The notes beneath the pieces are model-generated. The model worked only from the letters and a program-made list of their open reading frames with translations. It did no database searches and had not been told where the DNA came from. This document shows, one piece after another, positions 1 through 12,139 of a stretch of DNA of 64,000 nucleotides. The position numbers and the translations under genes are program-made. Numbering within the stretch: the first letter of the stretch is position 1; each line of letters starts with the position of its first letter. The DNA is from Elysia chlorotica. Lineage: Eukaryota; Mollusca; Gastropoda; Plakobranchidae. The stretch lies in NCBI GenBank assembly GCA_003991915.1, contig RQTK01001073.1:1-64000 (forward strand), in the 5' to 3' direction.

Positions 1-96
<96 letters not shown>
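1..96. repeat. (TGA)n microsatellite, cut by the window start
   Basis: An uninterrupted TGA/GAT trinucleotide array of at least 32 units runs from base 1. The same motif resumes at 2254-2371, on the far side of the LINE, so the LINE lies inside or next to one microsatellite. Confidence 0.95.
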
Positions 97-97
<1 letters not shown>

Positions 98-1725
98 GCA
101 AAAAATAAACATAAAGACAAAATTGAAGATCTTTTCTCCTCAGGGCAAAGTAAACAAATGTGGGACAATATGAACACCATAACCCAATACAAGGGCAATC
201 CAAAGACCATCGAGTGTGATGACGCCACCCTGCCTGACAGGTTAAACGTGTTCTACGCAAGGTTTGATAAAGACAACAAAACAAGCCCCGTCCCATTGCC
301 ATCTAATGACTCGCCACCATTCGTCGTAGATGAGCATGAAGTAAGGCGCTCGTTTAGTAAACTGAAAGTGAACAAAGCCGCTGGACCAGACAAGTTAACA
401 ACAAAACTACTAAAAGTGTGTAGTGCAGAGCTGGCTCCTGTGTTCACTGTTATTTTTAATTGGTCGCTAGAAACTTGTTCTGTACCCACATGCTTTAAAA
501 AGTCTACCATTTTGTTCCTGTGCCTAAGAAGCTATCACCACAAACATTAAATGATTACAGACCAGTAGCCTTAACATCTGTGGCTATGAAATGTTTTGAA
601 TCAATTGTTTTGAAATTCTTAAATACTTTACTACCATCAGACTTCGATGTTTTTCAATTCGCGTACAGGTCTAATAGGTCAGTAGATGACGCGGTTGCAA
701 TAAATGTGCATGAGGTATTAAACCACCTAGAGTTAAAAAAGTCATATGCTAGAATATTATTTATAGACTACAGTTCAGCCTTTAACACCATTATACCACA
801 ACAACTGTACAACAAACTTATCTACCAACTCTTTTTTCCTGTAAACATATGTAACTGGATTTTAGACTTCTTATTAGAGCGACCACAAGAGGTTAAAATT
901 GGTAACAACGTTTCAATAAGTATAACGTTAAATACTGGCACCCCTCAAGGTTGTCCTTTATCACCAAAACTATATTCTATTTTTACTTATGACTGTAAAG
1001 CAGAACAGCCTGGCTGTCTGGTTATAAAATACGCCGACGATACGACGGTTACTGGCCTAATAAAAAACGCAGATGAACACGCATATCATAGCCAAATAGA
1101 CACCATCGTGAGCTGGTGTAACCAGAACAACTTACAGCTGAATGTATCAAAGACAAAGGAAATGATCATAGATTTCAGTAGAAACGAACCCCCACCCCCA
1201 CCCTTGGTTATACAGGGATCAAATGTAGAACAAGTTTACGATTTCAAGTTTCTTGGCACTGTCCTATCCAATACTTTAACATGGGATATTAACTGCAATG
1301 ATATCCTTAAGAAAGCAAGACAGAGAATGTATTTTCTTAGAAAACTGAAGTCTTACGGGGTAAATAAAATGATATTGACTAATTTCTATAGGGCTATTAT
1401 TGAAAGTATATTGACAAGATCTATTGGAGTTTGGTTCGATAGGCTACCTCTAGTTAATTTACACAAGCTAGAATCAATTGTCAAAAATGCAGAAAAAATT
1501 ATTGGCTCCGACCTTAAGTCGTTAGAAATATTATACCAAGAGCGCTTGACAAGTAAAATAACTAACATTATGAAGGATAAGTCTCATCCCTCGAGACATT
1601 ATTTTGAATTCCTTCCACATGGCCTTCGAGCATTTAGAGGTAGCAGCAGATTTGTTAACAGCTGTTTCCCTCAAGCAGTTAAACTGTTTAATAACACAAG
1701 ACAGAAACGTCTTATCAGACCATAA
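98..1725 (+). pseudogene. LINE reverse transcriptase, one frameshift
   Basis: Two consecutive frames encode one RT. The first (98-550) carries the N-terminal RT region (VNKAAGPDKL). The second (about 520-1725) carries the NDYRPVALTSV block, the palm motif LFIDYSSAFNTI, GTPQGCPLSPKLYS, the catalytic box KYADDTTVTG, and a C-terminal tail ending in a PHGLRAF...FPQAVKLFN motif shared with other CR1/L2-group LINEs. The frame changes near 515-525, just before PVPKKL, by a small indel. The catalytic Asp pair is kept, so the decay is mild. It is 5'-truncated and not autonomous. It is a transposon gene, not a host gene. Confidence 0.8.
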
Positions 1726-1852
1726 TTGTAATATTGTGTTTTTTTAGATCTATTATAAATTATTTACTGTAGGGTAAAGAGCACATGTAGTGACTTAATA
1801 CTCAATAGAAATCAAGATAAAATAATTTTGATAAGATTAATGACAGGGCGGC

Positions 1853-1853
<1 letters not shown>

Positions 1854-1924
<71 letters not shown>

Positions 1925-1948
1925 TCATCAACAACAACAACAACAACA
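1854..1948. repeat. (AAC)n microsatellite
   Basis: AAC units, with one AACATCATC interruption near 1920, lie in the 3' untranslated part of the LINE. Confidence 0.9.
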
Positions 1949-2252
1949 TTAAAAAGCTGTATAACTTAATGCTATTTTCACAATGTACATTTATACAATA
2001 GTGTTCGTTTATATGTTGGCATTTGTAAACATTCTTTCTTATGCTGTATAGGATTGAAAGCGCTGGTGATTACTCGTAAAGATAATGTAACTGGTTTTAA
2101 AGCGTGGTCTGTGTGTAATTCTATTGGTGTTCATTGTGGTGTCTCACTATTATTGTAATGTAATTTCTTTTGAAGATGTCACATTCAACATTATATATTT
2201 TCGATGTAACACACATTGACTGAATAAATTTGAATTTGAATTTGAATTTGAA

Positions 2253-2372
<120 letters not shown>

Positions 2373-2429
2373 ATCTCGTCTTACTGAATTCGAGACTGTC
2401 CCATTATTTAAAAGTTTTTGTTCATTGTT

Positions 2430-2602
2430 TGACTGGGGTAGAACATCGGCTTCCGACGCGGAAAATTTCGCCCCCTACTGGTTGGGTCGGTATGTGACCG
2501 GCTAAGATAGGGGTCATGGTACATGTTTCCCCACTCTGTCTCGTGTGTGGCAGCACATTAAATTGTTAGACATCAGTCTTTAGACCAGTCCACAATATTG
2601 AC
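2430..2602 (+). mobile_element. tRNA-derived SINE, partial head
   Basis: This shares the phrases GTAGAACATCGGCTTCCGACGC, CTACTGGTTGGGTCGGT, GTGACCGGCTAAGATAGG and CTGTCTCGTGTGTGGCAGCA with the better copies at 11347, 48161 and 49388. The 5' tRNA head is incomplete and the B-box part is missing or diverged. It ends where LINE-tail sequence begins. Confidence 0.7.
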
Positions 2603-2827
2603 TTACTTGACTTATTTGCCTTTCGCATCCTGGTCATCAGATCGGGACGCCTCAGCAATCTCTGCAATGTGCTTGATGAATGATCTCCATTGATCACGTT
2701 CCTGTGCTAGTGAACGTAGGCTATGTGGTTCAAGTCTTGAGTGGTTTTCAGTGAAAGATTGTGGGTGCATGATAGGTTTTTGTTGAGGATCACTGTTAAG
2801 CACAATATAGCTCAACTGAATCCCCAT
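2603..2827 (-). mobile_element. LINE 3' end fragment (C-terminal RT tail)
   Basis: On the minus strand the frame includes LRSLAQERDQWRSFIKHI, resembling the extreme C-terminus of LINE polymerases (an Asp/Glu-rich 'LAQDRxxWR' block). It is followed by an AAGTAAGTCAA-type simple tail at 2603-2620. The fragment abuts the SINE 3' end, so the SINE may have borrowed this tail. Fragmentary and not functional. Confidence 0.5.
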
Positions 2828-2829
2828 TC

Positions 2830-3195
2830 AACGGCCAATTTTACAACAAAAATTAGAATTTGTTGACTGGTTATATGATTCTAATAACGTGAATAATTTG
2901 CTGTCTAAACCTGGCTGAAACAATGGCTTTTTTTTATCTTCAGACAAATGAATGGAAAACCATTTAATTTTTACTGTCTTATAGGCCTAGTCGTATCCCG
3001 TCCCACTTTCGTCTGTGACACTTGGTCGACCTCCCTTCGTTTTTAGGTTGACCTATGTTTTAGGTCGATCTCTCATGTTCTGACCACCAAAAAATGCTTC
3101 TGGCTTTTTGTACGAGATGAAGGGCTCTTGGTGTTCGGTTAGCGGGAATCTCCTTGGCTCTCCGAGGAATAAACAATGTTTAAAAAGAACTTTCA
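2830..3195. other. Unannotated AT-rich stretch
   Basis: No coding potential, RNA gene or repeat family was recognised here. It contains diffuse T-rich sequence and leads into the (TTG)n array. Confidence 0.5.
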
Positions 3196-3199
3196 GGGG

Positions 3200-3232
3200 T
3201 ATTGTTGTTGTTGTTGTTGTTTTTGTTGTTGC

Positions 3233-3266
<34 letters not shown>

Positions 3267-3278
3267 ATTGTTGTTTTT
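3200..3278. repeat. (TTG)n microsatellite
   Basis: TTG units with a few TTT/CTG variants. Overlapping frames of repeated Val or Asn are artefacts. Confidence 0.9.
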
Positions 3279-3575
3279 AATCATAATATGCGTAACCTCG
3301 GCAACGATGTTGGTATTGGGGAACCCGAATACATGATTGTAGCCTACCGGTATATACTCTATGCCACCGGCACCCGGCAGTCCGGCACCGACACGCATAT
3401 CTTTTTATAGAACGGTCTCGTGACCAGTTCATTATTGAAGTCACATGATCTGTGCTACAATTTTTTTTTCCAACAAGAACCAACATAAGACCAAAGCGTA
3501 GGCATCCTGAGTCATTAAAACATTTACCACTTGTAAATCTAACCTAAGGGCTGGATCGGGATCAGTTTCAGGCTT

Positions 3576-3657
3576 TAGCTAGATCTGTACCTTGGCATTT
3601 ATGAAATCTCAGTAAATAGCTAGATCTGTACCTTGGCATTTATGAAATCTCAGTAAA
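3576..3657. repeat. 41-bp x 2 direct tandem repeat upstream of GALC-1
   Basis: A 41-bp unit beginning TAGCTAGATCTGTACC occurs head to tail at 3576-3616 and 3617-3657, with no difference seen. It lies about 130-210 bp before the GALC-1 start codon, in the presumed 5' UTR or proximal promoter. Confidence 0.9.
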
Positions 3658-3685
3658 TCTTTTATATATCTATTGAGGGTTTCGA

Positions 3686-3781
3686 TTCAGAATCTAGCAC
3701 CGATAGCTAGGCCTAGATCCAGTAGATCTAGACTTCAGAATCTAGCACCGATAGCTAGGCCTAGATCCAGTAGATCTAGAC
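3686..3781. repeat. 48-bp x 2 direct tandem repeat just before the GALC-1 ATG
   Basis: A 48-bp unit beginning TTCAGAATCTAGCACCG occurs at 3686-3733 and 3734-3781 and ends six bases before the start codon at 3788. Each copy carries the hexamer AGATCT, which is common in this window. The duplication does not change the reading frame start. Confidence 0.9.
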
Positions 3782-3787
3782 TTAATC

Positions 3788-6700
3788 ATGGGAGCTATCA
3801 ATTTTGTGTCTGCTTTCCTTGTGTTCCAAGTTGTTGTTCTTTTCTCGAATGGGGACCTTCAAGGATACCCTACAGTTGTATTTGACGATTCTCCTGGCCT
3901 TGGGCGTCAATTTGAAGGCATTGGTGCAATAAGTGGAGGAGGGGTAAGATTAGAGACAGTGTCTATAGACATTCACTGTAGTGTTGCTAGATCTAAGCCT
4001 ATAGGGTAAGCACTAGATCTAGATCTAGATCTGCATGTAGATCTAGTGTTTGGGGCCAAATTTGTTATATACCACTATAGATCTAGTTGAGTGTTTGCTC
4101 AAATCAAATTAATTAGTCTCAGCAAAGATATTCCTTTTTACGTTTTCTAGGTCTTAACACAGACTATTTACTGTTTTAAGTATTTTTGCAATAGAGAGCG
4201 TTTATAACCATACTATAGAGAGAAAACATTATGAGATATAGATTCAGTGTGTAGGGCTATGTCAACATTTGGACAAAAACACTATGTATAGTGCGCATCT
4301 ATAAGACTCAGCCAAGATAAAATCCCATTTATCTCTGTTTATAATGGAATGATTCATTATTCAGCAAAGATCTGATTTTTAATGTTTTTTTTTTGTACAA
4401 AATGTTTTTACACCATTAGGCTTCATGTACCTCAAAAAGATACTCTATATGTTTGGAAATTATAGAATTAGGGGCGGTAAGTACAAAGTTACAGTAGCTT
4501 ACAACTCGTAGCATGAATGAGTATTATGTTGAAGTGACTGCTTGTACAAACCTGAATTCTCCAAATTAGAGAAAAGACATTTATTTCAGACTACTTACGT
4601 ACCTGTGAAATTCTAGCTATTGTGTTTTCATTTGAAAGAATAACTTTTTTTGAAAATAGAACTTTGATTGATGTCCCCCATTTTTTTATTTCCTGAAGGA
4701 AAAACTGTTTTCTTTTCTAGAGTCATCACCAAGTTACTTAAACGGCAGAGATTTTCTTGACATAATTAAAAATTGTTTTTTTTTTTAAGGACATCATCTG
4801 TAGACAGTGATACCAATAATCAGAGAAAAAATTTTGGCAGGTCATAGCTCAGTAATGATTTATCAAAGGTTATAAGATTTTGTGATTTAATTTTATACTA
4901 TGTCGCTTTTGTTTCTCAGGTCCAAAGATTAAATCAATATATGATTATTAAACCATTGCAAATGTAGTCTAGCTTTATTTGTAAAATAATGGTCCAACTC
5001 AAAATTTGTTGTCAGGGGATGAGATTGGGACTCAGTATTAAAACCAATTTGAACTATTGGAGCTTAATTGTCTTGTGATATATGGGTTAGAAATGAGGAC
5101 ATTGTACCTTTTCATCTTCTCATGGGTGAAATGGAAGTGGTCACTGGACTGAGCAGTATCATTTCAGATTACAGAGGTAGCATACACATTACCATGGAAT
5201 CATTCAGATTTTTATTGATAAAAATGTATGGTATTAAAAAAAAAATTCCTTTATTGATGTTTTATAACAATCAATTAAGAACCAAGCCAATTTCAAGTTG
5301 ATTTTAGTTTAATAGTCATCAAGCAAAATCTTTTGATAAATGTCTCTTTAGTAAGGCATGTAGACATGAATTATATATATTTTTTGGGTACATTGTTGTT
5401 TGTTTGTTTTGTTGTTGTTGTTTTAAACAATATTTTGAAGAATCTGTAGAAGTTGGTCATTTATATAAACTCAATTTTATTTACGTTTTTTTCTCTATCC
5501 TGTGGATAATTATTTAAATTATCATTCCTAATTAAATCTTTTTCTTGTCAGGCAACTTCAAAGCTTTTGGTAAACTATGAGAAGAAAATCAGAGATGAAA
5601 TTTTGGATTATTTGTTCAAGGTAAGACAATGATTTAAGATTAAGATGAATGTTGCTGTTTGCTCAATTATTAGAAATATGGCTTTAAAAGATATATTTAA
5701 ATGTCTGCATGCCGTTACAATTTTTATAAAAAGATTATTATTAGTTCAAAGATAAAAAAAAGTACTAGGCAAAGTTAAATATAATACTGTTTAAGTGTAG
5801 CCCTGGTGAAATATACCTATTTATATGATTTTCCACTTAAAAAAAAATTTAATTAACTGAACAATAAATAAAGCCTTTTTTAAAAATCTAAATCTCCTGA
5901 AACTTTTTTTTATGATCATATTCATTGTGATGAAGTATGACTAGCTTATAGAAATTCTTACTTTAAAGCCTGTATGAAGTAAATGAATTTCAGCAATTTT
6001 AAACGCACACTCACTCTCACTCACTCACTCACTATCCTGTGTTTATTTGTCATCTGCTGCGGGTGTCCCAGGTACTGGGGTAGGCAGCAGGCGGCCAGCA
6101 TTTTTGACTCCTAATCTCCATTCCGTCCTGTTATGTGGGTCAGTCCGGTCTAGGTTCCAAGACCTCCGGTCACTCCTGACGCATTCAGACCAGGTCTTTC
6201 TGGGTCTCCCTCGTCCTCTAAATCTCCTGAAACTTTTTTTTATGATCATATTCATTGTGATGAAGTATGACTAGCTTATAGAAATTCTTACTTTAAAGCC
6301 TGTATGAAGTAAATGAAATTAATTTTTTTTTTTTTGCAAATTCACTATTGCAGCCAAATTTTGGGGCGTCACTGCAAATTTTCAAAGTTGAAATTGGAGG
6401 AGATGTTCAGAGCACAGGTAAGTTCTGCAGTATGATTTTTAAAATAATTTTTTTTTTTTTTACAATTTTTGAATAAAAAAATATCTTGCATATTTTCTTA
6501 TGTTGTATGATGGATTTTGTATGTGTTTTATGTGTCCCAATAGTTTTTAACAATTGAGTTTCCAGTTTCCTCAATTTATTCCAGATGGAACTGAAGCATC
6601 CCACATGCACAACAGTTGGGAGGAGAACTATCACCGTGGATATGAGTGGTGGCTCATGCAAGAGGCCAAAATGGTATCTGTGTTGTTGTTTTTTACACTC

Positions 6701-9700
6701 TATTTTAACATGTCTTTTACATAAAGTCATTTGACTGGAAGTTAAGAAATGTTAATTTTTGCTCTTTTATAACAATTAGGGAGCTAATGATTATTGTATT
6801 TATTTTTAAGAAATGAAAAGTTATTACCTAAAGCAGTTGAGTGTAATTTACTTGTTTACCTGCTTAAGCAAACCTGATAGTATGACTTGTAATGTTGAGT
6901 AAATAAAGAATAGAAAATCAAAATAAACTCATTTTTTTTCATTTAGTGTTTTTATATCCTTTTCAATATGACATTTCCCTTTAATAAGCTTCTTATTTAT
7001 TTCATGTTTTTTAAAAACGCAATAAAGTTTTATTTTGTTTTTAACATTGTTTTCAAATTTTATCTTGATTTCTTTTGCATTTTATCTTATCAGAGAAATC
7101 CCAACATCAAATTATACGCTCTTCCATGGGGCTTTCCTGGATGGATAGGCCAAGGCAAGAGAGACCCATACGCAAAACCTGAGATCACTGCAGACTACAT
7201 CGTCAGATGGATCAATGCAGCGAAAACTGTCTATAATCTGACAATAGATTATGTGGGGGTAAGATTTTTTAGAGGTTGGGGGGGGGGGTGCTTTTTGTTG
7301 TTGTTTTTTCGTAACATTAATCTGCATTGAATTTCAATTATTAAAGTAAAATCGTATCAATTTACAATTAAGTCAAGCAGAGCAGCTCTTTCTAATGCTT
7401 TGACTTTAGGTAGAGCGATATTTTTGTTTTTTTATTAGTTGGATTTTTTGATAATTTATATTTTGTATGTGTTTACCACAAGTATCTTTAAAACCTCTGT
7501 TTGCCCTTGAAATCATATTTTTCTTCATAATTTTTATCATTTTTTTCCTCCAGATTTGGAATGAAAGACATTATGACATTACATATATAAAGGTATGTAC
7601 AAAAAATGTATTTTAATTTTTTCACTTAATACAATTTTTTTTCTGCTTTAAGTCATAAAGTTTGCTTCAAACCAAAGTCAATAGTTTTGATAAAATTACA
7701 TCTATGATTAACTAGTCTTTTCTAATTTGTAATAATTTCTTCTTACTCTTTTAAGACGTTGCGCAAAATGCTGGATGCAAGAGGTTTCAGCAAAACATTG
7801 ATTATCGCTGCAGATGAAAAATGGGAAATTGCGTCAGATATTGACAAGGATCTCGATTTAGCTTCCAGCATTCATGCTATTGGGTAAGTGTAAATCATTT
7901 TCATTGCTTTTATATGAATGTTTTTTGTTACTTCCCTGTATCTTATTTTGATTGTTCTTTTGTTGTTGATTTTTTTTTCTTTCATTTTATCTAGGATGCT
8001 TATGTCCTTTTTCTTCTTTGACCTTGTATTTTTAATTAAATTCCAGACTTTCAATTGTCTAAGTATTACTTTCACTTGCTTTTTCTTCTTACCACTTACC
8101 GTCTTCAATCGTTAGTATTAAAGCAAATGTAGTGAGGATTTCTGCAGCATGTATTTTTTTATTATGCACATAAATTATGGCTCAGATACTTCATATGTAA
8201 TACTCTGTAAAATAACAAAAATGAACTATGCAAAATTTATAAATGCTAGAGTTGGAAAAAAGAAGCTGGGCAGATAGCAGTAAAGGAAAAGTTAAGAGAT
8301 ACAGAGTATTGAGTTGGTAGAGAGGTATTAAATATTATTATATGTCAGGTAAAATTCAATTGTATATCGATCCATATTGGGCTTTGTGTTGGGTTTCAAT
8401 TTTTGAATTTTTTTAGTCAGGCTGGTGTAGGCTAAAATTAGAGCTAAAATTTTAGGTAATTCTGACACAAAATGATTTTACTATGTAGGGTGGTAATTGC
8501 TTTGCCAGTCAAAGAGAATGTGGCTTATACAAATAGAGAGGATAATGGCTGATTTGGTTCACCTCTTTTTATCTTGATTCATGTGTTACAAGTGAATTAC
8601 TTACACTATTATGTTTACCCTCCTTTTGATTCATTCCCCTTATATGTATCTTTGCCTCAATTTTGAATTCTCATGCTGCTGGTGTCTAGATAAATAGCTG
8701 TTTGGGGCGAAGTATAGGCTGCTCCCATGACAAAAAGGCAAAAAACTATCTATCCCGTATATGGTCGTGTATTTATTTTCAAAATGGGCTGAGGGAGAGT
8801 CCCTGTTCAATTCCAGGATAAGGCAATGTTGAGAATTTCTTTCTGTTTATTTTTAATCCACGAGGCATCCTATATTATAAGTTTAAAATGTCTTTGGGTT
8901 GATCGGGCACTGGGTTAACGTCATGATTACACTTCTGGCCTAATCACAATGTTGCCTTGCCGGTGTACTACTGAACCTTAACTTCTGACCCAATTACATT
9001 GGGCCCTATTGCTAGTTTAAAACTGACTGTAAAATACTGACCTACTTTCAATGTTATTGGGGCAAACACTAAATGGAGGCATTATTCGAACAGCGCTTGT
9101 TAGTGTGGGAACTAAAAGTTTAGTAAAGTTTCTAGATTGATCGACTTCGAACTAGAGAGATACGCCAGTTGTGCAAAATACTCCAGACCAGCTATCTGCT
9201 ATGCGAATTGGTTAGATTAGTCTAAGATTTTGACTAAGTTATAATCCAGCATTTTGGATTGATGATTTGAAAGAGTATTGGCAACGTGTTAGCCACCTTG
9301 ATTTTGTAATACTGCTTGATTTATATATCCTGTATTACGCAATTTTACGTTATTTATGCGACTCCAATAATTCACAGAAGTGTTGGACTGCTTTATATCG
9401 AATGTAAACTGAGTATCAATGAACTATTGTAAACGCCTGAGGCTTTTGTGTTATTATTGGTAAATTGGTAATAAACGGTTTTCTCAGTCGTCGAACAGAT
9501 TGGACTTGACTATGATATTATTTGTATTCTTTTGATTTTCAATGGGCAAATTTATTTACAAGAATTTGTTTCCTACTGGTTGGGTTGGTGACTGTATAAT
9601 GTGGCCAGCTGAGACAGATTTTCAGGTGATCCCGCTCTGTCTCTAGTGTAGCAGCATGTAAAGTTGTCAGACATTAGTCTTTGGACCTGCCCAAGACATA

Positions 9701-12077
9701 GCCTATTTAAAACTTTTCTTCATGGATTGCTGACATCTTTGAGGGCACTCAATGGCTATGAGTTTTTAGACTTGACTTTGTGCAAAATGCACACTTTTTT
9801 TTTCCATGTCTCTTTTGTTGGATTTATTACTAGGCCTATGTAAAACTGACTGTCGTCCCCGTGATGTCACTTATGTCACAACTTATCATCAAGTGTATCA
9901 AGTGCCATTTATCTGTGATCATTCTTATCATCATCCAAAATGGATTTTGAAGCTTCTGCGGTTTTTTAGTCAGTAGTTCAAATGTTCATTATGTGGACTT
10001 CTAGGTTTAGTATTCCTGGGCATTTGACAATAATATGCTATTTTTAGGACAGCTGTGAAATTTGAGACTGAGTCAACGATATTAGAAGTTTTGGGGTTAT
10101 ATCTTTTTAGGTCTTGTGTTAGTGGCTCTGAGAATTGGGGCACACAATGTCAACTAAATTGATTGAAAAGCTAAAGATAGGATCATCGCTCGTTGTAAAT
10201 ATCGCCTGTCAAATGTTTCAGTTACTTTAAATTTGGCTGCCATTATTCGGTATAGTATTCCAATTTTCCGAATAACTCTACAGCTTATCCGCAATAATAT
10301 TCCAAAAAAACTCAGGCGGGTGTATTTTCAGCGTTCTCACAAGGGGGGCGCGATGGCCCTGGGGTAGAACATCGGCTTCCGATCATACCTATACTGTTAT
10401 TAAGTACTCCATGCTTCCGATGCAAAAGGTCCGGGTTCGAGCTCTGACTATTTTGCTCCCTACTGGTTGGGTCAATATCAGTTTGATGTGATCAGCTGAG
10501 ACAGGAGTCATGGTATTTTGATAACATTAGGCATAAACGCTTGACCCGATGTTGGTGTATTCGTTGACCCCAGATAGTCATGTGAACTCGTAATATTACA
10601 AACCTTTCTCATACTATATGAGTGATCATTGAAAGTGACCCAATATTTTTCTAACGTAAGTTGTCGAATCTTGAACGGTCTGACTGAAAGATAACCGCAT
10701 TCCGTTTATTTTTCTTTTGAGCCATTCATAATGCAACTCGTTAGTCTCAAAATCTCCACACTAGCCTAACTTGTGAACACCAGCTGAGCAATACATGTAA
10801 TCATATAAGTCCGGGAACATAACAAAAGCGTAGTTTTACAATTGCGCATATATCTGAAAAAGCGAAAGATGAATTTTTTCATATTTTGCATTTTGTGACA
10901 CAGGACAAAAGCCTCGCAGCGCATACAGTGCGAAGATTTTGACCATCATAGTATTTATAAACTGCACACACGACCTACATTTGCGCATATATATGAAAAA
11001 AAAAAAAAGGCTTTTGTTATGTTTATGGCATTCTGCTTGCTATAATTAACTCTAGGATTTCTTGACTTTATGATTGGACCAAGCGGTTTCAAATATTCAC
11101 CCCAGTTGTTGATCAATTTAAAGCACAGTAATAACAAATAGAAAGATGTTGCCCATTTTGGACAAATTCAAATCGAGGTGTATGAAAACACTTGAAATGA
11201 TCAACTGCACGTTTTGTATACTTTCAGTCAAGTGATGTACTGACTTGAGCTATAGACAGTATGAATATGGATCGTTTATTCGTTCAAAACTAATCCCTTC
11301 TATAATTGTTAAAAATTGTACCTCATTTTGGTAAATATTAATTTTAGCGGGGGCGCCGTGGCCCTGGGGCAGAAACTCGGCTTCCAACGCAAAAGCTCCA
11401 GGTTCGAGCCCTGGCGATTGCAATCCCTACTGGTTGAGTCGGTGTCAGTTTAATGTGACCGGCTGAGACAGGAGTCATGGCATCCCCGCTCTGTCTCGTG
11501 TGTAGAAGCACATAAAATTGTCAGATATCAGTCTTGGGGACCGTCCACAATATAGTCTATATAGTGCTTATGTTGGACGTTAAACCAACTAAACTCAACT
11601 CTCCCAAGACCAAGCTGAATTTGGTCAAACTTGTACGGATAATAAGCACCATAAGTCTAAGACATTTTGGTCGCTTTGTTATAAACTTGTAATTCTATCA
11701 TTTTATTCTGATTGCGTGTGTGAAATGTCACTCTATGAACGACTTTTACTTATATGACGTAATTGTAATATCATATGCTAATATCAAATGGAAAGGAATC
11801 TTTTTAGTAGGCCTATATTGGGATAAAGACAGTCATAAAGTCTTAGGTAAAAAGAACTGCAGTCATGCTACAGACTGATGTGCAGACTTCCATTGATAGC
11901 CACATCATGAAATTTTAGACACTTGCTCTATATCGTTTCCCCTCTTTAGCACCATGCTCCGTTAGCCTAGACCAAGCTACATGTTTAATTGTGTCTTTGG
12001 ACACCCATTTTTATTTCTCACCATCTCTCTCTTCTGTCTGTCTGTCTATTTGCCTGTCTGTATGTCTGTTTGTCAGG

Positions 12078-12139
<62 letters not shown>

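Noticed and set aside
11347-11420. Possible tRNA gene (A and B boxes)
   Set aside because: The boxes are part of a repeated SINE head, and no full cloverleaf with a paired acceptor stem was found. The same reasoning applies to the copies at 10343, 48161 and 49388.
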